Below, one piece after another: positions 48,244 to 57,661 of a stretch of DNA of 64,000 nt. The notes below the pieces were generated by a model, which searched no databases, had not been told where the DNA came from, and saw nothing but the letters and a program-made list of their open reading frames with translations. Position numbers and translations under genes: made by a program. Numbering within the stretch: the stretch's first letter is position 1; the number at the start of each line of letters is the position of its first letter. Where the stretch lies: positions 372,001-436,000 of the forward strand of contig NKYR01000016.1 in the NCBI GenBank assembly GCA_003184365.1, written 5' to 3'. This DNA comes from Evernia prunastri (taxonomy: Eukaryota > Ascomycota > Lecanoromycetes > Lecanorales > Parmeliaceae).

Positions 48244-49045
48244 ATGGCTGGCGGTGACCTGAAATATCGGCACCTAAATCGCAAGTCCTCCCACCGCCAA
48301 GCCCTCCTCCGCAACCTGGTCACCTCTCTCATAACTCACGAATCCATAAAGACGACCTGGCCCAAAGCCAAAGAAGCGCAGCGACTGGCCGAGAAGCTGA
48401 TAACCCTGGGCAAGAAAAATTCCAATGCGAGTCGCGCAAAGGCGCAGAGCATATTCTACGTATGTCATCCACTTCCCAAGGCACTTCCTTCTCTATAGGA
48501 TACTGACGAGTGGATGAATCTAGGAGCCATTAAAGCATCTGCCAACTTTATTCACAACCCTTCGACAACGATATCTCAATAGGCCCGGAGGCTATACCCG
48601 CGTCCTACGCATCGAACCTTTAAACCGCAATAACGATCAAGCACCATCCGCGATCCTCGAACTCGTCGATGGCCCCCGGGATATGCGTTTCGCCATGACA
48701 GCGAAAACCCTTGTGCGGGAAAGGGCTAGCGATGAAGGCATACGCGAAATCACAGCCAGGAATGTGGCAAAGGTTACGCGGTTCAGGGAGAACGGAGAGG
48801 AAGATCTGGAGAAGACTGTCAGGAGACTGGAGACTATGAAAGGGTTAGGGAAGGGAGAGGAGGAGGAGGATGAGGAGGAGGATGAGGTGAAAGGGGGAAG
48901 AGAGCCGTGGGAGCCGTTTCCTAGAATGAAGCAGAGAGAGAGGGAGAAGGAAGATGACGAGAGGCCGTTGACTGCAAGGGAGAAGAGGGAGAAGAATAGG
49001 TTGAAAAGGGATCCGGATACTGGGCGGCGGGTGTATGCGGGATGA
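48244..49045 (+). CDS. MRPL8: Mitochondrial large-subunit ribosomal protein bL17m
   Basis: Two exons, 48,244-48,459 and 48,524-49,045, with a 64-bp intron (GTATGT...TAG), giving 245 residues. The bL17 core is obvious: KYRHLNRKSSHRQALLRNLVTSLI at the N-terminus, TTWPKAKEAQRLAEKLITLGKK, then after the intron EPLKHLPTLFTTLRQRYLNR and PGGYTRVLRIEP, and ELVDGPRDMRFAMTAKTL. The C-terminal extension (about 155-245) is strongly charged, with a run of Glu/Asp and then Lys/Arg, as is common in fungal mitoribosomal proteins. No separate presequence is evident, also true of many bL17m proteins. It is part of the 54S subunit in the mitochondrial matrix. Confidence 0.93.
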
Positions 49046-49406
49046 TGTTGTAGATTTTACTAATGATAATACGGACAGCGCGTGTAGGAAGGTACAGCTT
49101 GTTGCAAAAGTGGGAGTGCAATAGTGCAATAGAAGCTCTCTCGTAACAATGTGGCAGACTCTGCCGCAGCATGGGAGAGTCAATGCGCATAATGGAAGGT
49201 TGGCCGGGTTGGGCGGGGGGCAAGCAGTCAAAGCTGCGATGCACGGATATACATCACTCCGTCCGAGCATTCTGGATTTTGGATGTTCAGCTTTGGGTGA
49301 GATCAATAAATCGTTATACTTGCGCTCGAGACTCTGCACAAGGACTTCGTCGCTTACTACCGTAACCTACCACTCACCTGACCTTGAAAAAAAATTGCTA
49401 ATTTGT
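49046..49406. other. Intergenic region between convergent bL17m and VTC5-like genes
   Basis: About 360 bp holding the 3' ends of two convergent genes. No further gene, RNA or repeat seen. Confidence 0.6.
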
Positions 49407-52324
49407 TCATCCTGTGTGACGCAACGCAGCGAGCAAACTGCTACTCGCAAGAACAACGCATACAAAGATCAAGAATACAGCAGCTCTGTGCACCCATCCA
49501 ACATCATCCTTTCTACTTACCATACTTCCCATTCCCATAACGGCAAACACCAGGCTCGAAGCTACGCCAATGATGACACCTGCATCGACGGTATTAGCAG
49601 CTTTCCTTCGTCCCGTGCCAACTAGAATGGCGGACACGACCAGCAGTACAAATGATGAGGCAAACGAGGCGATGCAAGAGCGGAAGAGAAGTGCCTCGCG
49701 GGCGCGCATAGTGGGAGACTGCGAGGGAGCAGGAAAGGTGGAATAGCGACGACGCGAAGAAGGTTTCACGTGTCTGGCTGAGGAGTCTACCTCGGATTGG
49801 TCGGAGTCTGTAATGCTGGAAGAGTAGTCGCGGGCGACGAGAGGTCGCTGCTCGCCATGCCTGCTTCTTCGACATGATCTGAGCCAATGCAGGATTTTCT
49901 TTTCGGAAGCCGTGATACTCGAGGAAAGTGATCCCAGCACTCTGGACACTGCCGCTGCACCAGGGATGCTGTATGAAGCATTGGGATCAACGAAAATGGT
50001 GTAGGCTTCATCCTGGGAACCTTCGCTGCCGTCATCGAATTCGTTCCAGTAGCGCGCATATCTAGGCTGAGCCGGCTCTCGCGATCGCTTTTGGAGCATC
50101 TGCTTGCGATTTGAGCGCCGTCTCTTTTTCCTCTTAGAGGCGTCGAGAGGTGGATTGGCGGGAATGTCTGGGGCCGACGTTGCAGAGGATTCTCCGCGCA
50201 GAGCCGAGAAATCGCTGCTCGATAGGCCGTTCTTCGTTGATGAGGCCGAGACGGAGGTAGACGGAGTGCCCAACTGTTCGGGACTAGAACGGCCTTGCGG
50301 CTTGCGTCCCTTGGGTGCTTTCGATATTGTTGGAATCTTGCGTATGTCTTGCTTTAAGGCTGGGAGCTGGTCCACAGTCAGTCAATTAAGACATACGGTG
50401 CACTAAACACTTACCCAATATGGACGCGGCATGCCCTGAGGCTTGCACAGGGTCGCCACAGCGTGTGTTTCTAGAGAAAAGCCTCGAATTCTTTCTGTCT
50501 GTAACTAAATTTAGCAAGCTCGAACGAAACATTCAACTTTGCAGAGCCTCACCAGATACGATGCATCTAAAGCAGCTATTAGGTCGGTATCAACTGGTCC
50601 TTCGGTCCTGATCTCAAGGACTGCATGCGGGAAGATTTCGGAGTCCTTCTTCCCTCCATCGCTAATCAAATTGAAGCTTTTGTCGCTGACAAGGGGTTCT
50701 GGTGAGCATCTCCTCATGGAGATATCTTTGTCAAGTGTAGCCCAAAGTCCACTTGTCGGGCTGTTTTTGAGACCAACAAATCGGGTTCGCCTTAACTGTA
50801 GATGTACCAAGGGCTGAATCTCTTTGTGCTCTGCGAACCATGCACTAATCCGTTCGGAATCTTTTGAACAGTCTGCAAAGGCACCTTGGTCTCCACTGGA
50901 GTTGCTAAACAGTCGCTGTATGGCTTTACGCTTAAACCTGGCTTTCCTAGCCGGGATATCCCTGTTCGAGCCCGCGGTGGCCGCGCCCACAACGACTACA
51001 GCGTCATCGTTCGCGGAATACCTGATACTCGCAGCAGCTTTCTCGGAAGCGAAGCCCGTATGGCTCTCAGAATCGCTTATAGTCTCGCTATTCTGCCTTT
51101 GAGCATAACGTTGGAGGTCATCGCATATGATGACACCGAGGTTTTCATCGGTTCGAGAAGCGCTCTTAGACTGCTGGCCGCTGATGGAACCTCTGGGCGA
51201 AGATGGACTCTCCGGAGGGGAGATCGTCTCGTTGGATTTCTGCAGTCTGGTATGCTGGAGTAGCAGCACGTGGATCTGTACTATGTTGTCTGGGTGGATC
51301 CAGTAAACCGCTTTGGCTGCCCTATGACCCAATGGTATTGTAGCGAGGGCAGAGTCTATTTCAAGATTTGAGCCATCTTCCCAGGCTGCCTGTAGATCTG
51401 TTGCGCTGCTGAGGTCCTTGGTCACATGCTGGCTTCTCGCAACCTGATCCGGCGCAGAACAGCTTGTAGATTTGTATGGCATGGGTTCCTGCGATCTGAG
51501 ATCATCTTTCTTGGGTTCTTTAGTACTGGATTGCCAACTGATGCCATTGTCGAAGGGTGCCCGGACAGACGCTAAGACTTCAGTCCATTGCGCGAGTAAA
51601 GGCTCAAAGTCCGTCTTTGAGAAACTCGTTCGACGGTCGAGCACCTCTTTGCGGAAGCGAATGCCTAGTTCGGGAGAACCAGTCCACTTCCTATACTTTT
51701 TCAGTAGCTTCTGAAAAGCTAGACGTTGTGCTCCAACGAAACGTGAAAGGGCCTGTATTTCTTCTCCCGCTCTGCAAATTTAGATCAGCGATGTCGCTCT
51801 ATGCATAATACTTTGCGTTTAAGACGTACTTTATTGCAGCCTCTTCCAGCCTAGAGAATTTCTCCAAACGCTTAATGGGGATTTTTCCTCGGCCTGTATG
51901 GAAGCTTCGAATTTCCAATTGTGCAATTTGCTTGTCCAAATGAGCTATGAATGGAGGAGGAAAATCAGCAACAAATCTCCGCGCGGAGACTCGGGGGACG
52001 TACCGAGCCTCCTTCCTACCTCGCCAGCCTTGCTCTGAACGAAGAGATCGATCCTTTGGTGCTGGTCGCGCAATTCGTGATATAATTCATCCTCGAAGGC
52101 ATGGAAAGCTTTGGTTTCATTATCGCCAGGTATATATTTTGCCTGACCTTGACCTTGGGTTGTGCGGACCTTGATTAGGTGCTTGATATCGTTGTAGTCG
52201 ACGTTGTCTGGTGTCGCGTGACCACTTTAGCAGCTCGAAATTTTGTGTGAAAACTTAGGGATTCCTTCTTACAGCTTTCCCAGAGTGGAATTGATCTCTG
52301 CTGGAGAGTCTCCCCGTATTTCAT
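49407..52324 (-). CDS. VTC5: VTC5-like SPX and DUF202 membrane protein (vacuolar transporter chaperone)
   Basis: Six exons: 52,324-52,273, 52,207-52,004, 51,944-51,830, 51,771-50,553, 50,498-50,415 and 50,366-49,407. The introns are 48-65 bp, and the junctions close in frame to 877 residues. An N-terminal SPX domain (MKYGETLQQRSIPLWESYN, DYNDIKHLIKVRT, then AFEDELY and, after intron 3, AGEEIQALSRFVGAQRLAF) senses inositol pyrophosphate. A VTC-type middle domain has VYWIHPDNIVQIHVLL and VLEIRTEGPVDTDL. A basic linker precedes three membrane segments (about 788-810, 818-841 and 852-873) of the DUF202/VTC1 type. The size is close to yeast Vtc5. VTC complexes make polyphosphate at the vacuole. 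Assignment to VTC5 rather than VTC2/3 rests on length and the divergent middle domain. The catalytic role is uncertain. Confidence 0.82.
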
Positions 52325-52971
52325 TTCACTTCTCACTCAAAAATTTCAATTGCTAACGGGCACTGTGAGTGAAAGAAAGTGATACAAGGAATTTTGGAGA
52401 TTCCGGAGAGGGGCACAGAGATGATGAGATTTCAATGGGGGGGGGTTTGGGGGGAAATGCGAAAGATACTCGGGACATCGGCAAGTGACAAGAGCGGGGC
52501 TGGAGTCAATTGACGTGGGGAGCTGTGGTCTGATAGGGTATCTAAAGGCAGAAAGTAGGAGCTCGCTATGAATAATTCCTTGTTACGGTAGCTGCATATA
52601 TGAGGCAAAAGAAATCTGATGGTTGAGGATGAATACCTAACCCACTGATTTACCCGGATAGCGCACCCGAGGGGCGTGGGGGGGGCAATATCCGAAGGAC
52701 GTGAATTGCAGCAATTAGATATCCCACAAGTGACAGTTGGACACTCTAATTTCCGCCACCAAGTCCGAGATTACTCGTAGCGTTTCAATCTACAAGGGTC
52801 AACCTTATCTCCTCGGTTCAAGCCTCGGTCCTCTGTCCGAATCTCACTTGCGCTAAATGTTAAGCGACCCGATAGTCGCTAAAGTAAATTTGCTGCGTAT
52901 CAAGCATACATTTTGAAAATTACATTTTGCATGATTGCCATTGTTTGTGGTGACTGTGTCATAGAGTAGGC
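52325..52971. promoter_or_regulatory. Divergent promoter between VTC5-like and MPP10
   Basis: 647 bp between two start codons. It contains two long G runs on the + strand: a run of nine G, TTT and six G around 52,437-52,454, and another run of eight G near 52,677-52,685. No clear TATA or CCAAT arrangement could be fixed by eye. Confidence 0.6.
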
Positions 52972-55185
52972 ATGGCGCCCATGACCCTAGATCACACCGC
53001 GCCCGCGCAAAAACATCCTACATCTGAGCAAGTTTTGCTTTCAACCCTCAAGACCTCTTCTCACACCTTCCTGCAGCCGACTCCAGGCCTCCACACGGCA
53101 TCTCTGCTTCTTGCGAAGCGCTACATTGATCCGCTTGCGACATCTACAAGTGTGGCACAAGTGCAACGGCAGCAAGCCAGCAGGCGAAAGCGGAAAAGAC
53201 GTGACTACGATGCTGACGCTGCGCTGCAACCCTTACGCCTCACAGAGCTTCACTTGGAGGGGCTCAAAGTACAACAAATTTGGGAGCAGGCAAGGAGGAT
53301 TCTAGATGCAGCCAGATCTGAGCTGGAAAGATCGCTGCCAATGGAGTCTCAGATACGAGAGATAACTAGTCAACCCGAGCAAGTAGCTGGTGACCCGACA
53401 GGTAACAGAAAATCTGTCGAATTTCTAGACTCCGATGGACATGGCTTCGAGGCCAGCAGCTCAGATCCAGATGAGCTCGAAGGCGAGGGCGAAATGCCTC
53501 TGGATGAGTCATACGGATCACTTTATGACTCGAACCACCCACCACTAGACCGTGGTAGTGCGGCAGAAGTCGGCTATGTCGCCGATGATGACCATGAAGC
53601 CATGATTAGTGCAGGAGACCTGGGCGAAGAGGAATACGCGGATGAGCTGTTAGAGTCTGATGAGGCTTCGAAAGAGGTCTTTCATCCGGACAAAAACGGC
53701 CTAAATGATGGCTTTTTCTCTATTGATGATTTCAATCGGCAGTCAGAGTTCCTCGAGCAACAAGATGCTCGTGGAGAGAACGACGGCGCTGCAAGTGACG
53801 AGGACGATGTAGACTGGGACATAGATCCTTTAGCAGTACCATCGTCAAGTAGAGCAGGTCAGACGCTTGATGATGAAGCAATGGAGGAATCTGAAGATGA
53901 AGAGGATGGTCCTACGTTCGGCAATGTCGACTTGAACGCCCCAGAAATCTCAGATGATGATGATGATAAATCCGCGAACGGAGCACAATTGGACGACGTC
54001 GGAGCCATGAACAACACCAATGACATTAGATATGCAGACTTCTTCGCGCCTCCACCTAGCAAAGCTTCCAAGCCTTCTCGCCGCCGCGCGCTTCCGAAGA
54101 CCCAGCCTCCTCTCCAGCACGCAACCGAAGACGACGTTCAACGGACCATATCTGCTGTGCGCCGTGACATCTTCGAGGATGATCTCACACCTGACGAAGA
54201 CGAAGCTTCGTTTGATGTAGCCGATCGTCGCTCCTCACATCAAAGACGTCAGGCAGCTCTCACAGCTGAGATTCGCCGTCTTGAAGCCGCCTCCGTGGCC
54301 AAACGTGACTGGACCCTCTCTGGTGAAGCACGCGCTGCTGACCGCCCTATTAACTCTTTGCTAGAAGAAGACCTAGAATTTGAGCGCGCAGGCAAGCCGA
54401 TCCCTGTCATCACACAGGAGGTCAGTGAGAACATCGAAGCGCTAATAAAGCGACGAATACTTGCCAGAGAATTTGATGAAGTTATCAAACGCCGTCCTGG
54501 CAACTTAGCGACTGGAAATGGGGATGTGAGGCGAGGACGGTTCGAGCTAGATGATACCAAGCCACAGCAGAGTCTCGCAGAGATCTACGAGGCCGAACAT
54601 ATCAAGACCGTAGACCCGGAAGCATATACAGGAAAGCAAGATGAGAAACTCAAGAGCGAACATGCAAAAATAGAGCAGATGTGGAAAGATGTCTCTGCAA
54701 AGCTGGACGCGCTGAGCAGTTGGCATTACAAGCCTAAACCGCCAAGTGCAAGTATCAACGTGGTGGCGGACGTGCCAGCCATTAGCATAGAGGATGCTAG
54801 ACCAGCTGGTGGTGGCGAAGCAGGTGGAGAAAGTATGCTGGCACCGCAGGAGGTCTATAAGCCGGGTGAAGGAAAGGGAAATAGAGAAGAAGTCTTGAAG
54901 AAGGGAAGTGGTCTACCGGTTGGACGGGAGGAGATGTCGAGGGATGAAAAAGTCAGGAGGCGGCGGAGAGAAAAGGAGAGGATTAGGAAAGCCGGGGGTC
55001 TGGACCCCGCGAGGGCCTCGGATGGCCGTAGGAGGAAGGCGGAGGAGAAGAGAGGAGTGATTGGGGATCTGAAAAAGGGGGGCGTGAGAGTGATAGGGAA
55101 GAAGGGCGAAATCAAAGATGTAAAGGGAAATACTGTGCAAAGACGATTCGCGGTGGGAAAAGGGGCTGGCGGCTACAAGCTTTGA
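52972..55185 (+). CDS. MPP10: U3 small nucleolar RNP protein MPP10
   Basis: Single exon, 737 residues. It shows the Mpp10 layout: an N-terminal YIDPLATSTSVAQVQ region, LKVQQIWEQARRIL, a long acidic middle with repeated Asp/Glu tracts, DVDWDIDPLA, and DIRYADFFAPPPSK. The conserved core is NSLLEEDLEFERAGKPIPV, TQEVSENIEALIKRRILA, EFDEVIKRRP and SLAEIYEAEHIKTVDP. A basic C-terminus has RDEKVRRRRREKERIRKAGG. Mpp10 forms a complex with Imp3 and Imp4 within the small-subunit processome and acts in 18S rRNA maturation in the nucleolus. It is divergent with the VTC5-like gene and convergent with the methyltransferase gene (164 bp apart). Confidence 0.93.
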   Translation: MAPMTLDHTAPAQKHPTSEQVLLSTLKTSSHTFLQPTPGLHTASLLLAKRYIDPLATSTSVAQVQRQQASRRKRKRRDYDADAALQPLRLTELHLEGLKVQQIWEQARRILDAARSELERSLPMESQIREITSQPEQVAGDPTGNRKSVEFLDSDGHGFEASSSDPDELEGEGEMPLDESYGSLYDSNHPPLDRGSAAEVGYVADDDHEAMISAGDLGEEEYADELLESDEASKEVFHPDKNGLNDGFFSIDDFNRQSEFLEQQDARGENDGAASDEDDVDWDIDPLAVPSSSRAGQTLDDEAMEESEDEEDGPTFGNVDLNAPEISDDDDDKSANGAQLDDVGAMNNTNDIRYADFFAPPPSKASKPSRRRALPKTQPPLQHATEDDVQRTISAVRRDIFEDDLTPDEDEASFDVADRRSSHQRRQAALTAEIRRLEAASVAKRDWTLSGEARAADRPINSLLEEDLEFERAGKPIPVITQEVSENIEALIKRRILAREFDEVIKRRPGNLATGNGDVRRGRFELDDTKPQQSLAEIYEAEHIKTVDPEAYTGKQDEKLKSEHAKIEQMWKDVSAKLDALSSWHYKPKPPSASINVVADVPAISIEDARPAGGGEAGGESMLAPQEVYKPGEGKGNREEVLKKGSGLPVGREEMSRDEKVRRRRREKERIRKAGGLDPARASDGRRRKAEEKRGVIGDLKKGGVRVIGKKGEIKDVKGNTVQRRFAVGKGAGGYKL

Positions 55186-55349
55186 AAGTCATAAAGAAAA
55201 CCCCATACGCGGACCTGACACTGGGACGCGGAACTGAGTTTTCTGTTCGATAGCTGTCCATTTCATGTGCCCCTGCACCAATGTAGAGAGTAGAGTACCA
55301 TCATGGTCGTGCGATTTGCACGATTTATAGTTAAGTTCTCGCTTGACGC

Positions 55350-56343
55350 CTAAGACTGACGTTCCCTTCTTTTTATCTTGTACAGGAATACGCCGTCCTT
55401 CCCCCACTTGCCCTCGATCTCCACGACGTTGAACAGCTTGCTTAACTTGCGAATCATTTCCCTATCCGCCCTTCTCCTTTTCTTATAGCAGAAAAAGCAT
55501 ATGGTGTACTCTCCCATCAATGCTTCCATAGTGGCTATCAGCAAAGGAACATTCGACTCAAGGTCTTCAAAGTTTTTGGGTCAGCATTCCTTCTCTACGT
55601 AGAAGTGTGAGGCACGATATATGTCAGATGTGTACAAGTGTCTCAATGTAATGTCTTACAACTCAAAATGCGGTGGGCGTTGGTAAAGGAGAACTCCGAA
55701 AGGTGGACTCACAGCAGCAGTCGGCAGCTAAGACGATATCTGGTGGATTGGGAACCGTGAGAGGTATTGACTGGCCCCAAGATAAAAGACTTGACATAAC
55801 AAGGGTTGACCCGCGGAGATTGGGCGCATTGAGATCTATGTTGTGTTGTAGAAGGGGAAGAAGCGGTGGGTGACCGTCCGTCACATGAATCGTGGTTGTT
55901 CCGACGCCGTTGGATTTGAGTCCAATTGCGAGAGCAAGGCTTGGATCACGCTGTCAGTGCCTCGTATATCTCAATGTTCTCACAGAAAGCCAACCCAACA
56001 AGGCCGCTGCCTGCGCCGAGCTCAATCCTGTCAAGGGTTGGTCAGCATAACAAGATACTCGCATTCTGACATGGGCGAGGAGCAAAGAAATTTTGGAGCA
56101 TACAAACATCTTCTTGTTCTCTATCTCATCCATCTTGTTGCGAAGTAAATATTCTGCCAAAACCATCCCCGCCGGCCATAGCTTCCCTCCGCATTCTTTC
56201 TCGTTGGTCTGAAGAACGAGAGGCGGATTCAGAAGCCCTTCAAACGTTAGGACCACCTCTTGCGATGGTCTTTCGACTGTAGAGGGTACTAGTTCTTCTG
56301 AAATGGACAGAATCGAGAGGTCTTCCGCCGGATCAGATGTCAT
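55350..56343 (-). CDS. Family-16 protein-lysine methyltransferase (METTL21/EFM6-like)
   Basis: Four exons: 56,343-56,108, 56,027-55,995 (33 nt), 55,939-55,713 and 55,564-55,350. The junctions close in frame to 236 residues. Motifs: NEKECGGKLWPAGMVLAEYL (the GG.LWPA entry), motif I MIELGAGSGLVGLALAIG split by the small exon, HVTDGHPPLLPLL with the acidic SAM-binding Asp, PPDIVLAADCCY (motif post-II, with the D of the ADC.Y signature), and FCYKKRRRADREM near the C-terminus. These are typical of small seven-beta-strand enzymes that methylate lysine in translation factors or chaperones. EFM6 (eEF1A lysine) is the best guess from the KKRRRAD motif, but the substrate is not determined. Intron 2 uses GTTGGC as donor, a weak site. 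Confidence 0.8.
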
Positions 56344-56820
56344 TACTGGTGGGAAAGCTCCAGGAGCTCAGGAATAAATGATAAGGTAGAGGTGAAATGG
56401 AGCGGAATGACTCCGCTGCTGTTTACTCGTAAGCCCGAACTTCCCTCACACCGCAACCCTTCATCCTTAACGAAGTCATATTGTACAAATCATAAGAAAG
56501 GAGCTCCCTGTTCCGAAAATCTCTAAGAACTTTAGAAAAATATTGATACCAGATACAATTCCCATTGGTCTGTCTGATCCGACAACAATACATGAAAGCT
56601 CAAGCCTGAATCCTGATGCTCCACAGGCGAGATCTCGTATCCATCCTATACGCAGAGCCACAAGGCAGTAACCCATGCGCAATATCGAACATTAACTCCG
56701 TAGACCGCCCCAGGCTTGAGTAAAACATTGTCAGAGTTGCATTTGTTCTTGCACCGCTTTCCACACCTTCGACATCAATATACAATATTACCGTGAGATT
56801 TCTATACTCGAGTTTACTTC
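56344..56820. promoter_or_regulatory. Divergent promoter between methyltransferase and GNAT genes
   Basis: 477 bp between two start codons, with both 5' leaders. No recognisable repeat or RNA gene. Short open frames on the minus strand (56,476-56,785) lack family resemblance. Confidence 0.6.
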
Positions 56821-57324
56821 ATGGCAAATGTGATTATAAACTCCCTGCGCACGGGAGGAAAACTTCAGATAGCAAAAGATGATTTGACCCGCCAGGTGCA
56901 GCGCGTTGAGAAGAAAACCTTTCCACGACGCGAAGCCATGGACTTCAACACCGAACTTCAGAAACGAAATATGGACCTGGTAATCATCGTCGATGATGCC
57001 GGCGTCGTTACACCGGCAGGACCAAATTTGGTCGCCTATATGGTCTTCGTTCATCTCAAAGCTGGCAATGCTGTCCTTCTTCACAAGATTTGTGTTTCAG
57101 AAGACTACAGACGACAAGGAATTGCAAGGATTGTACTAGAAAGTCAGGCAGAAAGATTAAAGAAGCAGGGATGTTCTAAGATCCAGCTCTGGGTCGACGA
57201 GGGGAACGCACCAGCAAGATGTCTTTACAAGGTGTTAGACTTGAAGGAGGTGAGTAGGGTCGATGACTACTACGCCGTTGGCCGAACGGGTATTCAAATG
57301 ATTTGGGACTTCTCAGCAGTGTGA
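56821..57324 (+). CDS. GNAT-family N-acetyltransferase
   Basis: Single exon, 167 residues, the usual size for a one-domain GNAT. Conserved features: LVAYMVFVHLK (beta strand 4), VLLHKICVSEDYRRQGIARI with the acetyl-CoA pyrophosphate loop R97-R98-Q99-G100-I101-A102, and KIQLWVDEGNAPARCLYKVL, where the Asn and Tyr match the family's strand 5 and catalytic helix. The N-terminal FPRREAMDF resembles the E/D...FP stretch of small N-terminal or amine acetyltransferases. The substrate (protein N-terminus, polyamine or small molecule) cannot be told. No signal or membrane segment. Divergent from the methyltransferase gene. Confidence 0.85.
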   Translation: MANVIINSLRTGGKLQIAKDDLTRQVQRVEKKTFPRREAMDFNTELQKRNMDLVIIVDDAGVVTPAGPNLVAYMVFVHLKAGNAVLLHKICVSEDYRRQGIARIVLESQAERLKKQGCSKIQLWVDEGNAPARCLYKVLDLKEVSRVDDYYAVGRTGIQMIWDFSAV

Positions 57325-57661
57325 TCGAGAGGTTTTGTGGATTCTCGCTTGCTAAGGAATGCAGGTGGACTAATAACAAAACGCCCTTGCAGCTGCCGCG
57401 TTCTTGACGCCTCGCTTGCATGAGTTTCGCGATTTGCATTCTGCGTAGAGAAACTGGGACGCGTCCAGCCCCTTTCTAGATCACCAGCCCCTTCTCACCA
57501 CTGAACTTTGGCAATGACCTCCAGCTCCCCGCTCGCTATCATGGGATCCTTTCTGAGCCTTCTGGGGTTTCCCGGTGTGTCAATCATTGCCGGTCATCAG
57601 AAAGATGCCTGCTTTATGTCAATACGATGTGGTCTGAACGCCCCTTGCGGACGACCAATGC
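57325..57661. promoter_or_regulatory. Leader and promoter of the AXL2-like gene
   Basis: 337 bp. An upstream ATG at 57,514 opens a short frame that runs past the AXL2 start in another phase (to 57,777). This could reduce translation if it lies within the transcript. No other gene. Confidence 0.5.

Noticed and set aside
52780..52880. tRNA-like GGTTCAAG-type stretch
   Set aside because: No cloverleaf with matching arms could be folded around it on either strand.
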